This document shows positions 1 through 7,691 of a stretch of DNA of 9,724 bases, in pieces. How positions within the stretch are numbered: the stretch's first letter is position 1; every line of letters starts with the position of its first letter. Made by a program: the position numbers and the translations under genes. Source of the stretch: Clostridiales bacterium (GTDB lineage: Bacteria > Bacillota_A > Clostridia > Lachnospirales > Lachnospiraceae); the NCBI GenBank assembly GCA_030154385.1, contig JASKJZ010000066.1:1-9724 (forward strand). Direction: 5' to 3'. Below the pieces are notes generated by a model. It saw only the letters and a list, made by a program, of their open reading frames with translations. It did no database searches and had not been told where the DNA came from.

Positions 1-978
1 GAGAATAATGGCTTATCAAATAAGCCTACTGTTATCACATTTAAGGATTTGTATGATAAATGGTTAGCGCAACATAGGCTTAATGTTAAACCCTCCACGA
101 TAGCATTAAACAGGCGTTTTGTTGAGGGTCATGTATTGCCGTACTTAGGCGATGTTAAGCTTGCATCTATAACGGTTATTCAATGTCAGGACTTGGTAAA
201 CAAGTGGTTCAAACAAGGTTATAAGCAATACAACTATTTTCGTAAAGTCACTGCTCAAATAATGCGGTATGGTGTGGCTATGGAAATTATGGATAGCAAT
301 CCAATGTCCAAAACGATCTTGCCTCGTCAAAAGGAAGAAGAGAAAAAACTTAAGTATTATACCAAAGAGGAGTTAGCTCATTTTTTCGACTGCTTAAAAG
401 ATTTCGGCAACTTCAAACAATTGGCTTTTTTCCGATTGCTGGCATTTAGTGGCGCTAGGAAATCAGAATTGCTTTCTCTGCAATGGAAAGACTTAGACTT
501 GTCCAGTAAAACGGTTGCTATTGGTAAAACGCTGGCGCTTGATGAAAACAATGCTATCATCATTCAAACGCCCAAGACGGCTTCTAGTACACGCGCAATA
601 AGCCTTGATAGTGAAACCATCAAGGTACTGTCAAAATGGCGTTCAATACAACGGACAGACTATTTGAGTTTAGGATTTAACACATCTAGCGAGGATCAAT
701 ACGTCTTTACCAATATTAGGAATGAATTATATTATCCCCAGGTAGTAAACGATTGGTTGAATTACCTTATAAGCAAATATAACCTTGCCAAGATCTCGCC
801 TCATCATTTTAGGCACACTCACGCAAGCTTATTGTTGCAAAGTGGCGTTCCTGTAAAGGAAGTCAGCGAACGACTAGGACATAAAGACGTGAAAATCACG
901 CTAGAAATTTATACACACGTCATGCCCGAAGAAGCAGAAAAGACTGCTGATAAATTCGCCAATTTTGTTGGTTTTTAA
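1..978 (+). CDS. Tyrosine recombinase (phage/ICE-type integrase), 5'-truncated by window edge
   Basis: This site-specific recombinase would cut and rejoin DNA at attachment sites of an integrated phage or conjugative element. The frame is open from base 1 with no stop, so the true start lies outside; the usual N-terminal arm-type DNA-binding domain is probably missing. The core-binding domain spans about 40-330 and the catalytic domain about 360-960. All catalytic residues are visible: Arg at 457-459 (in GARKSELL), the beta-hairpin Lys at 574-576 (TPKTASSTR), His and Arg of HHFR at 802-813, His of LGHKD at 880-882 and the nucleophile Tyr at 910-912 (in EIYTHV). It therefore looks active if complete. 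It converges on sufB, so the element it belongs to would extend to the left of the window. A ribosomal start at TTG 49 is formally possible but would cut into the core-binding domain and is unlikely. Confidence 0.93.
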   Translation, partial: ENNGLSNKPTVITFKDLYDKWLAQHRLNVKPSTIALNRRFVEGHVLPYLGDVKLASITVIQCQDLVNKWFKQGYKQYNYFRKVTAQIMRYGVAMEIMDSNPMSKTILPRQKEEEKKLKYYTKEELAHFFDCLKDFGNFKQLAFFRLLAFSGARKSELLSLQWKDLDLSSKTVAIGKTLALDENNAIIIQTPKTASSTRAISLDSETIKVLSKWRSIQRTDYLSLGFNTSSEDQYVFTNIRNELYYPQVVNDWLNYLISKYNLAKISPHHFRHTHASLLLQSGVPVKEVSERLGHKDVKITLEIYTHVMPEEAEKTADKFANFVGF

Positions 979-980
979 TC

Positions 981-1004
981 AAAAGCACTTACAAAAGCAC
1001 TTAC
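981..1004. repeat. Perfect 12-bp tandem direct repeat after the integrase gene
   Basis: The unit AAAAGCACTTAC occurs twice back to back (981-992 and 993-1004), starting two bases after the integrase stop codon. Element-encoded tyrosine recombinases often bind short direct repeats (arm-type sites) close to the attachment core, so this may be such a site. The repeat is seen directly; its function is inferred. Confidence 0.6.
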
Positions 1005-1019
1005 ATTTATAATTTTGAG

Positions 1020-1064
1020 AAAAATAAAAAAGCTAGAAGCCTTATGCATCAAGGTTTCTAGCTT
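1020..1064 (-). terminator. Rho-independent terminator of sufB
   Basis: The arms 1030-1043 and 1051-1064 pair over 14 bp with one imperfect pair (1039/1055) around a 7-base loop. Read on the minus strand, the stem is followed by a run of T broken by one A (complement of 1020-1029). It lies 12 bases beyond the sufB stop. On the plus strand the stem is followed by A residues, so it is not a typical terminator for the integrase. Confidence 0.82.
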
Positions 1065-1075
1065 AAAAATAGGTA

Positions 1076-2191
1076 TTACCCCACACTACCTTCCATCTCA
1101 TAACTAATCAACCGGTTCAATTCGACTGCGTATTCCATCGGTAATTCTTTGGTGAATGGTTCGACGAATCCCATGACGATCATTTCGGTTGCTTCGCTTT
1201 CGGAGAGGCCGCGGCTCATTAGGTAGTACAGTTGTTCTTCTGAGATTTTGGAGACTTTGGCTTCGTGTTCTAGGGACACTTGGCTGTTGTGGATCTCATT
1301 GAATGGGATGGTATCGGATTTCGATAGGTCATCCATGATGATAGTGTCACACTCGATATGGGAGATAGAGCCTGCGCTCTTCTTGCCGAAGGTGACTTGT
1401 CCACGGTAATTTACTGCACCGCCGTCTTTAGAAATTGATTTTGAGACGATGGAGCTGGAGGTGTTTGGTGCATTGTGAATCATTTTTGCACCGGTATCTT
1501 GGATTTGGTTGGCACCTGCAAAGGCAATGGAAAGCATCGTGCCTCGTGCGCCTTTGCCATCAAGATACACACTTGGGTATTTCATGGTTGTTTTGGCACC
1601 TAGGTTGCCATCGATCCATTCAACGGTAGCACCTTCTAAGGCTTTGGCCCGTTTGGTTACTAGGTTGTAGACGTTGTCTGACCAGTTTTGAATGGTGGTG
1701 TAGCGACAGTAAGCGTCTTTTAGGGTAAAAATTTCAACGATGGCTGCGTGCAAACTATTGCTTGAGTAGGTTGGGGCGGTACAGCCTTCAACGTAATGAA
1801 CACTAGCGCCTTCGTCAACGATGATCAATGTGCGTTCGAACTGACCGGTATTTTCGGCATTGATTCGGAAATAGGTTTGTAATGGCACATCGACACGAAC
1901 GCCTTTTGGTACATAGATAAAGGTACCACCTGACCAAACGGCTGAGTTTAAAGCAGCAAGCTTGTTATCGGTTGGTGGGACTAATTTTGAAAAGTACTGT
2001 TTGAACAGCTCAGGGTATTCCTTCAAGGCTGAATCGGTATCGGTAAAGACGATGCCAAGTTTTTCAAACTCTTCTTTCATGTTGTGGTAAACGACTTCTG
2101 ATTCGTATTGGGCAGAAGCGCCGGCCAGGTATGCCCGCTCGGCTTCTGGAATACCAATGCGCTCAAAGGTCTCTTTGATTTTTTCTGGTAC
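1076..2191 (-). CDS. sufB: SufB, Fe-S cluster assembly scaffold; N-terminal ~90 residues missing at a junction
   Basis: SufB forms the SufBCD scaffold complex that builds iron-sulfur clusters in the cytoplasm. About 371 C-terminal codons are present; the family usually has about 465. Family hallmarks include [19 protein letters not shown] at the broken end, [69 protein letters not shown] and the C-terminus [21 protein letters not shown]. The first in-frame ATG (2078-2080) is internal: clear SufB sequence continues upstream of it to about 2191, where the frame turns into the complement of cbiJ with no further SufB similarity. The native start, ribosome binding site and any sufCDSU neighbours are absent, so as it stands the copy is not expected to be functional. 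The C-terminus looks Lactobacillales-like, unlike the Clostridia-like genes to the right. Confidence 0.93.
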   Translation of the reverse strand, partial: VPEKIKETFERIGIPEAERAYLAGASAQYESEVVYHNMKEEFEKLGIVFTDTDSALKEYPELFKQYFSKLVPPTDNKLAALNSAVWSGGTFIYVPKGVRVDVPLQTYFRINAENTGQFERTLIIVDEGASVHYVEGCTAPTYSSNSLHAAIVEIFTLKDAYCRYTTIQNWSDNVYNLVTKRAKALEGATVEWIDGNLGAKTTMKYPSVYLDGKGARGTMLSIAFAGANQIQDTGAKMIHNAPNTSSSIVSKSISKDGGAVNYRGQVTFGKKSAGSISHIECDTIIMDDLSKSDTIPFNEIHNSQVSLEHEAKVSKISEEQLYYLMSRGLSESEATEMIVMGFVEPFTKELPMEYAVELNRLISYEMEGSVG

Positions 2192-4217
2192 GACAGAGGG
2201 CAGAGAGCTAGCTAAAATGCTTTGTGAACAGGGTATTTTTTGCGGTGTCTGTGTCGCAACGGCTTATGGGGAGATGGTGATGGAGCAGGGGGAAGGGATC
2301 ACGGTACACACAGGACGTCTATCCCAGTCAGAGATGGAACAAAAAATGGAGGAGGGAGATTATTTTGTGGTCGTAGATGCGACCCACCCGTTTGCGACAG
2401 AGGTCTCTGGATATATCCTGGAAGCTGCCAGAAAGCAAGCGATTCCTTATGTGAGATTAAAAAGAAGTACCGAATATGAAAGAGGAAGGGAAGATTACGT
2501 ATTGGATGTGGAGGCTTGCCTTTCGCTGCTAAATAAACAGGAAGGCAATATATTGCTTACGACAGGAAGCAAGGAGATCTCTCTTTTTTGCAAGGAAGAA
2601 GCGATACGAAATCGTCTTTATGTGCGTGTCCTTCCTTCAGTTGAAAGCATTGCTGCATGTGAAAGAGCGGGGCTTTTTGGAAAACAGATTCTTGCGATGC
2701 AAGGCCCTTTTTTACAGGAGCTAAATGAAGCGATATTAAAACAATACGACATAAAAACGCTGGTGACAAAGGAAAGTGGAGCCACGGGCGGCATGCAAGA
2801 AAAGTTAGCGGCAGCTAGAAAGCTTGGGGTTCACGCCATTGTCATAGGAAATCCAGATTGGACAGAAGGGATTTGCATAGAGGAGGCAGCGGCAAAAATT
2901 TTTGCCTTATATGCAGAAAAAGAGGGCGAAGCGGCAACCGAACAGGTGGTCTTTGACCTTACCTTTGTAGGGATGGGAATGGGAAGCAAAGAACTTATGA
3001 CACAGGAAGCAGCATTGGCAGTTCGTGGGGCAGACATCTTGTTTGGAGCCAAACGTCTCCTTCTGGCCGCACAATCCTATGATACCAAGGAAGAAGTATT
3101 GTCTTATCCATACTATTCATTTTCTGATTGTTATCCCGTTCTTTTAAAGCTGCAAAAGAGGAAGTGGTCGAGAGAAAATCCTTCGGTGGTATTTTTGTTT
3201 TCGGGCGATACTGGATTTTTTAGCGGAGCGGGCAGTCTGTATCAAGCGTTTGAACAAGAACGCAGGCTTGGAAGCGTGATTGGACAGATGCGGGTGCTTC
3301 CTGGAATTTCTTCTCTATCCGCCCTTTGTGCAAGGCATCAGATAAGCTGGGAAGATACGATAACAGCAAGCTTACATGGGCGAAGTCTGGATGTGATTTC
3401 CTTGATTTTAAGTCATAAAAAAACTTTTCTTTTGCTGTCGGGACCAGAGCAGCTTCGCGCCTTAGGAAAACAGTTGATAGGAGCGGGAATAGAAGAGGCG
3501 AAGCTCTATATTGCGTATCAAATGTCTTATCCAGAGGAAGAGATTTTTATTTGCCGTCCTAGGGAATGTGAACAAATCACAAAGGAAGGACTCTATGCAT
3601 GTTTGATTGCACATGAAAACGTGCAAGCGAATGTTTTGACGCATGGAATGCCCGATTCTTTGTTTATCCGTGGCAAGGTACCCATGACTAAGGAAGAGAT
3701 AAGAGAAATCATTCTTTGCAAGCTGGGGCTTAAAAACCAATCGGTGCTTTATGATATTGGAAGCGGTACGGGTTCTATTTCCATAGAGGCGGCCAGACTG
3801 TCCCCAAGGCTTACGGTATATGCCATCGAAAAGAAAGAGGAAGCATGCCGTATTATCCAACAAAATAAAGAAAAATTTGGATGTGAAAATCTATGTATCA
3901 TAGAGGGGGAAGCCACAAAGGTGTTAGGAGCGTTAACGGCGCCGACGCATGTGTTTATTGGAGGCAGCGGAGGAAATATAGGAGAAATCCTTTCTATACT
4001 TAAGACAAAGAGTTCTGCTTTTCGCCTTGTAATGTCTGCGATTACGTTGGAGACGCTTGTTTCGATGAGAGAAATTGCACAGGAGCAGGGGGAGATGGCG
4101 GAAATCATACAAGTGCAAGTCAGTCGTACAAAGCATGCAGGAAGCTATCATATGTTACAGGCAGAAAATCCAGTGTACCTATTAACGATTGATTTTAAGA
4201 AAGGAGAGTCTTCATGA
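2157..4217 (+). CDS. cbiJET: CbiJ-CbiE-CbiT triple fusion: precorrin-6A reductase / C5- and C15-methyltransferase
   Basis: One uninterrupted 686-residue frame joins three corrin-ring enzymes. Residues 1-250 are CbiJ (precorrin-6A reductase; SGTTEGREL 10-18, DATHPFA 74-80, TTGSKE 135-140, TKESGATGG 204-212). Residues about 266-465 are CbiE, a SAM-dependent C5 methyltransferase (VGMGMG 271-276, [10 protein letters not shown] 348-357, LPGISS 381-386). Residues about 500-680 are CbiT, the C15 methyltransferase and C12 decarboxylase (SAM motif [14 protein letters not shown] 533-546, acidic E557, GGSGGN 602-607). CbiET fusions equal CobL of the aerobic route; adding CbiJ places consecutive steps in one chain. 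The first 6 residues (MRSKVS) are sufB antisense read across the junction, and no good ribosome binding site precedes 2157, so this is not the native start; the real N-terminus is probably a few codons different. The stop overlaps the next start (ATGA). Confidence 0.92.
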   Translation: MRSKVSLIFSGTTEGRELAKMLCEQGIFCGVCVATAYGEMVMEQGEGITVHTGRLSQSEMEQKMEEGDYFVVVDATHPFATEVSGYILEAARKQAIPYVRLKRSTEYERGREDYVLDVEACLSLLNKQEGNILLTTGSKEISLFCKEEAIRNRLYVRVLPSVESIAACERAGLFGKQILAMQGPFLQELNEAILKQYDIKTLVTKESGATGGMQEKLAAARKLGVHAIVIGNPDWTEGICIEEAAAKIFALYAEKEGEAATEQVVFDLTFVGMGMGSKELMTQEAALAVRGADILFGAKRLLLAAQSYDTKEEVLSYPYYSFSDCYPVLLKLQKRKWSRENPSVVFLFSGDTGFFSGAGSLYQAFEQERRLGSVIGQMRVLPGISSLSALCARHQISWEDTITASLHGRSLDVISLILSHKKTFLLLSGPEQLRALGKQLIGAGIEEAKLYIAYQMSYPEEEIFICRPRECEQITKEGLYACLIAHENVQANVLTHGMPDSLFIRGKVPMTKEEIREIILCKLGLKNQSVLYDIGSGTGSISIEAARLSPRLTVYAIEKKEEACRIIQQNKEKFGCENLCIIEGEATKVLGALTAPTHVFIGGSGGNIGEILSILKTKSSAFRLVMSAITLETLVSMREIAQEQGEMAEIIQVQVSRTKHAGSYHMLQAENPVYLLTIDFKKGESS
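2175..2191. other. Chimeric junction between sufB (minus) and cbiJ (plus), 17-bp shared segment
   Basis: On the minus strand 2191 downwards reads VPEKIKETF, a conserved SufB segment. On the plus strand 2175 onwards reads [12 protein letters not shown], the conserved start of CbiJ. Both homologies are credible across 2175-2191, so the breakpoint lies within a stretch common to both parents or close to it. Neither gene is complete. Short homology at the joint fits an assembly or cloning chimera, or a microhomology-mediated rearrangement. Confidence 0.75.
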
Positions 4218-5563
4218 AAGCACCTCGTATCATGATAGCGGGAACAAAGAGCGGAAGTGGAAAGACCGTATTAACTTGTGCACTGTTAAAAACTCTGCTT
4301 CGTAAAAAAATTCCAGTTCGATCCTTTAAGTGCGGCCCGGACTTTATTGATCCCATGTTTCACCGAGAGGTGATTGGAGTTCCTTCCCGCAATCTAGATT
4401 TGTTTTTTACTGATGAAGGGATGACGAGAGCCCTTTTTTTGGAAGGCCTGCAAAATGAAATTTCGGTAATCGAGGGAGTTATGGGGCTCTACGACGGCAT
4501 ATCCTTACAGAATGATCTGAGGTCCTCTTATCATGTGGCGAGGGTGACGCAGACTCCTATTATTTTGGTCGTGGATGCACATGGTGTGGGAAGAAGTATT
4601 CTGGCTCATCTTGCAGGCTTTTTGGCCTTTGATCAGGCACATTTGATAAAAGGAGTCATACTGAATCGGATTTCTCCCATGTACTATGCAAAAATAAAGC
4701 CAGTAATCGAGGCGGCACTTGAAGTTAAGGTTTTAGGATGCCTTCCAAAGCAAAATGAATTTATACTGGATAGCCGACATCTAGGTCTAGCGCTTCCCGC
4801 GCACATTAACGATTTGCAGGACAAGCTTTTTGGCTTATCGGAGGCGTTTATGGAGTGGGTTGATTTGGAGCTTCTCCTATCCATTGCATCGGACACGACG
4901 CAGCTTTTGGGGGAGATGCCAGAATATGAGAGAGAAAAGGAGCCGCTTCGCATTGGGGTTGCAAAGGATGAAGCTTTCTGCTTTTATTATGAGGATAATT
5001 TGCGGCTACTGGAAAAAATGGGAGCTACGCTGTGTGAGTTTTCGCCTCTTCACGATCGCAAATTACCAGACAATTTACAGGGACTATTACTTGGCGGGGG
5101 CTATCCTGAGCTTATGGCAAAGGAGCTTTCGGAAAATAAAGCAATGCGTACAAGCATGCAACGTATGCTCGCTAACAAGCTGCCTTCTCTTGCGGAATGT
5201 GGAGGGTTTTTATATCTGCAAGAATCACTCACGGATTTAGAGGGCATGACCTATCCTATGGTGGGTGTGGTCAAAGCACATGCAAAAAACGAAGGGCGAC
5301 TCGTCCGCTTTGGCTACATAGATATTACGTCAAAGGGAGATATCCCTGCAATCAGGGGACATGAATTTCATTATTATGAGAGCAGTGATAATGGAGAGGG
5401 TGCCTATGCCTTACGCCCATCTTCAGAAAAAGGGTGGAATTGTGCACATGTAGGAGAGGAAAAATGGTGGGGATTTCCCCATCTTTATTATTACTCAAAC
5501 CCCGCATTTGTTCGTTGGTTTTTAAAGGCGGCAAAAAAATATCAGGAGAATCAGAGAGTATGA
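4214..5563 (+). CDS. cbiA: Cobyrinic acid a,c-diamide synthase CbiA
   Basis: CbiA uses ATP and glutamine to amidate the a and c carboxylates of cobyrinic acid. The 449 residues match the family's usual size. The N-terminal ATP-binding half has a P-loop GTKSGSGKT at 10-18, SFKCGPDFIDPMFH at 37-50 and EGVMGLYDG at 87-95. The C-terminal class I glutamine amidotransferase half (from about 245) has LLLGGGYPEL at 291-300, the nucleophile Cys329 in AECGG, RGHEFHYYES at 381-390 and a further His at 423 in the position of the usual C-terminal catalytic His motif. The start is well supported: AAAGGAG at 4200-4206 lies 7 bases before the ATG, which overlaps the stop of the upstream fusion gene by four bases. 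That implies translational coupling. CobB (hydrogenobyrinate-type) is the aerobic equivalent; the choice of CbiA rests on the anaerobic-looking context. Confidence 0.95.
   Translation: MKAPRIMIAGTKSGSGKTVLTCALLKTLLRKKIPVRSFKCGPDFIDPMFHREVIGVPSRNLDLFFTDEGMTRALFLEGLQNEISVIEGVMGLYDGISLQNDLRSSYHVARVTQTPIILVVDAHGVGRSILAHLAGFLAFDQAHLIKGVILNRISPMYYAKIKPVIEAALEVKVLGCLPKQNEFILDSRHLGLALPAHINDLQDKLFGLSEAFMEWVDLELLLSIASDTTQLLGEMPEYEREKEPLRIGVAKDEAFCFYYEDNLRLLEKMGATLCEFSPLHDRKLPDNLQGLLLGGGYPELMAKELSENKAMRTSMQRMLANKLPSLAECGGFLYLQESLTDLEGMTYPMVGVVKAHAKNEGRLVRFGYIDITSKGDIPAIRGHEFHYYESSDNGEGAYALRPSSEKGWNCAHVGEEKWWGFPHLYYYSNPAFVRWFLKAAKKYQENQRV
5544..5549 (+). promoter_or_regulatory. Ribosome binding site fixing the cbiL start at 5560
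   Basis: AGGAGA lies 10 bases before ATG 5560. It supports that start over an in-frame ATG at 5434, which would overlap cbiA by 130 bases and add about 42 residues unrelated to the methyltransferase fold. Confidence 0.7.
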
Positions 5564-6282
5564 GAGAAGAAAACAGGAAAAATCAGGGCATACTATATGG
5601 GATTGGTGTAGGACCTGGCGATCCAGAGCTTATGACCTTGCAGGCAATGCGATGCCTAAGGGAAAGCCAAGTGATTTTACTTCCAACGACTGATAAGGCC
5701 TTGTCCTATGCGTATCGTACCGCAGCTTTGGCATGTCCAGAAATCGAACAAAAGGAAATAATCTGTCTTGCCTTTCCGATGACAAAGGAGCCATGTGAAC
5801 TAGAAAGAGCGCATGAAGATGCCTATCAGATGATAAGACCACTGCTGGAGAGCAAAAAGGTGGTGGCTTTTTTGACCATTGGCGATCCCTGCATCTATGC
5901 AACCTTTTCTTACCTTCAAAAAAAGGTTGTGGAGCAAACACACGCTGCCTGCCGCTTGATTAATGGAATTCCCTCTTTTTGTGCCGCGGCCGCGGCAGCG
6001 GGAATTTCCCTGGCAGAACAAGAGGAGCAGATTCATATTATTCCTGCATCCTATGATGTGAAAGATTCGCTACGGCTTTCGGGCACAAAGATTTATATGA
6101 AAGCGGGAAAAAAACTTGGAAGCTTACGAGAGCTTTTGATGCAGTATGAGGAAGACGGACTTAAGGTCTATAGCATATCAGAAGCTACCCTCCCCGGAGA
6201 AAGGGTTGTGCGTGGAGCAAAGAATCTTCCAATGGACAGTGGCTACCTAACACTTGTGATTGTCAAGGGGACTGTGGTATAA
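5560..6282 (+). CDS. cbiL: (Cobalt-)precorrin-2 C20-methyltransferase CbiL
   Basis: CbiL transfers a methyl group from SAM to C20 of (cobalt-)precorrin-2, an early corrin-specific step. The 240-residue product has the usual family size and tetrapyrrole methylase motifs: GVGPGDPEL at 16-24 near the N-terminus, TIGDP at 106-110 with CIYATFSYL after it, and INGIPSF at 134-140 followed by an alanine-rich stretch. ATG 5560 overlaps the cbiA stop (ATGA) and has a good ribosome binding site. It is the last cobalamin gene here; other required genes (cbiC, D, F, G, H and so on) are not in the window and may have lain upstream of the junction. No terminator hairpin follows, so read-through into the next gene is possible in addition to its own promoter. 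Confidence 0.94.
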   Translation: MREENRKNQGILYGIGVGPGDPELMTLQAMRCLRESQVILLPTTDKALSYAYRTAALACPEIEQKEIICLAFPMTKEPCELERAHEDAYQMIRPLLESKKVVAFLTIGDPCIYATFSYLQKKVVEQTHAACRLINGIPSFCAAAAAAGISLAEQEEQIHIIPASYDVKDSLRLSGTKIYMKAGKKLGSLRELLMQYEEDGLKVYSISEATLPGERVVRGAKNLPMDSGYLTLVIVKGTVV

Positions 6283-6283
6283 T
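6254..6283 (+). promoter_or_regulatory. Predicted sigma-70-type promoter with extended -10, inside the cbiL 3' end
   Basis: TTGTGA (6254-6259) lies 18 bp before TATAAT (6278-6283), and TGG before the -10 makes a perfect extended -10 (TGnTATAAT, 6275-6283). The -10 contains the cbiL stop codon. The expected start near 6290 gives a leader of about 30 bases to the next gene. This suggests that the genes from 6321 form a separate transcription unit. Confidence 0.68.
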
Positions 6284-6320
6284 AGGTAAAAATTTATAAA
6301 AACTATGAGGGATAAGGATT

Positions 6321-7691
6321 ATGAGGAAGATATTACTTCGGGCAGCTATGTCGCCCGTACTTGAATACACAGAGTTTGATGTGGTTGCAAAAAACTTGGT
6401 TGGAAATAATATTGGCAATATGCTATTTGCAGCAAGCATGGCAAAGACCTTGCTTACACCCGATACACAAATTGATACAATTTCTACCAGTCGAAGATAC
6501 TCCAAAGAGGAAATTAAACGGTTCAATGAACAGTATGAATGCTTTGTTATACCGCTTGCGAATGCATTTCGTGCAAGCTTTGTCAAGGAGCTTGGGCATC
6601 TGACGGACTTGGTCTCAAAACTAAAGATTCCCTGTATTGTTGCAGGGGTAGGAATTCAGGCAAAGCTTGAAACGAATGTTGAAAAAGGGTTTTCTTTTGA
6701 CGAGGACGTAAAACGTTTTATGAATGCAATTCTCGAAAAGTCAGCCCTAGTAGGTGTAAGAGGAGAGATAACAGGAGCATATCTAAAGAGGCTGGGGTAT
6801 GAGGAGGAAAGACATTTTACCGTGATTGGATGTCCCTCTATGTATCTATTTGGGAAAGAGCTGCCAAAAACAAAAGAGAGCATGCTGACCGAAAAATCAA
6901 GGGTAAGCATAAACTTTAAGCTAGATCTGTCAGAAAAGATGCATGCGTTATTTGAGCGAAGCATGAAGGAAATTCCAGATCACTATTTTATTCCGCAATC
7001 CATTGAAGAGCTTCGCCTTATGTATGCAGGGGTACCTTACCCAACCAAAAAGAAGCAAAAGATACCTGCGTATTATCCCATACAGCTGGATACGGAACTA
7101 TATCAGAACAATCGGGTCAGAAGCTTTGTTAATGTGGAGAGCTGGCTGGGCTTTTTATCGGAGATGGAGTTTTCCTTTGGAAGTCGGATACACGGAAACA
7201 TAGCCGCCATTCTATCAGGAATTCCTTGTTATATTTTTGCCTATGATAACCGAATTACGGAATTGGCTGCATATCATCAGATTCCATATATGGATGCTTC
7301 TCGGATTAATAAAAAGACGAATATATTGGATATCTATGAGAAAACCGATTTTTCTTGTATTCATAAAGGGCAAGAAGAACGATTTTTTCACTTTCTTGAT
7401 TTTTTAAATCAGAATCAATTAGAGCACATATATGATGAGTCGGGCCATGCGAAGTATACGATATATGACGAGTTAAGAAAAAACCAAACGCTGGCGGCTC
7501 CAATTATTCCATTTACAAAAATTTCGGTAAGGGAACAAGAGCAAAGGCTTGCGCTTTACTATCAGTATCAAGAACGTAGATATGAGAGGTTGAAAAAAGA
7601 AAAGCTTGAGACAGAGTCATTACTGGCAGTAAAAAGTTATACACAGTTAAGGAAATGGATGATGGCATGGAGAACCAAAATGGAAGACTAA
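6321..7691 (+). CDS. Polysaccharide pyruvyl transferase family protein
   Basis: Members of this family typically move pyruvate from phosphoenolpyruvate onto sugars of cell-surface polysaccharides in the cytoplasm, though some are uncharacterised transferases. The 456-residue product shows the family pattern: an N-terminal NNIGNMLFAASM at 29-40, GVGIQA at 109-114, VGVRGEITGAYLKRLGY at 144-160, VIGCPSM at 168-174 and the C-terminal signature FSFGSRIHGNIAAILSGIP at 284-302. A charged, Glu/Lys/Arg-rich tail at about 400-456 (REQEQRLALYYQYQERR) looks helical, possibly coiled coil, and makes the protein longer than many relatives. No signal peptide or membrane segment is seen. GAGGG at 6307-6311 lies 9 bases before the ATG. 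No glycosyltransferase cluster is next to it, so the substrate cannot be named. It overlaps the next regulator gene by about 25 bases. Confidence 0.82.
   Translation: MRKILLRAAMSPVLEYTEFDVVAKNLVGNNIGNMLFAASMAKTLLTPDTQIDTISTSRRYSKEEIKRFNEQYECFVIPLANAFRASFVKELGHLTDLVSKLKIPCIVAGVGIQAKLETNVEKGFSFDEDVKRFMNAILEKSALVGVRGEITGAYLKRLGYEEERHFTVIGCPSMYLFGKELPKTKESMLTEKSRVSINFKLDLSEKMHALFERSMKEIPDHYFIPQSIEELRLMYAGVPYPTKKKQKIPAYYPIQLDTELYQNNRVRSFVNVESWLGFLSEMEFSFGSRIHGNIAAILSGIPCYIFAYDNRITELAAYHQIPYMDASRINKKTNILDIYEKTDFSCIHKGQEERFFHFLDFLNQNQLEHIYDESGHAKYTIYDELRKNQTLAAPIIPFTKISVREQEQRLALYYQYQERRYERLKKEKLETESLLAVKSYTQLRKWMMAWRTKMED

Noticed and set aside
1076..2080. A complete 334-residue sufB starting at ATG 2078-2080
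   Set aside because: Conserved SufB sequence continues in frame upstream to about 2191, so this ATG is internal and the gene is truncated.
2092..2260. Cobalamin riboswitch upstream of the cobalamin genes
   Set aside because: The upstream sequence is sufB coding DNA; no B12-box-like element was seen. Any native leader was lost at the junction.
3462..4151. Several minus-strand open frames of 70-130 codons opposite the CbiE and CbiT domains
   Set aside because: They overlap well-supported coding sequence, have no recognisable domains or ribosome binding sites, and are shadows of the plus-strand gene.
5983..5996. 14-bp GC-rich perfect palindrome GCCGCGGCCGCGGC
   Set aside because: It falls in the codons of an alanine run in CbiL; coding constraint explains it and nothing points to a regulatory role.
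5434..6282. A longer CbiL starting at ATG 5434
   Set aside because: It would overlap cbiA by 130 bases and add unrelated residues; ATG 5560 has a ribosome binding site, an ATGA overlap and the right family length.
6260..6283. TTGTCA (6260-6265) as the -35 for the promoter at the cbiL end
   Set aside because: Only 12 bp from TATAAT, too short; TTGTGA at 6254-6259 with an 18-bp spacer fits better.
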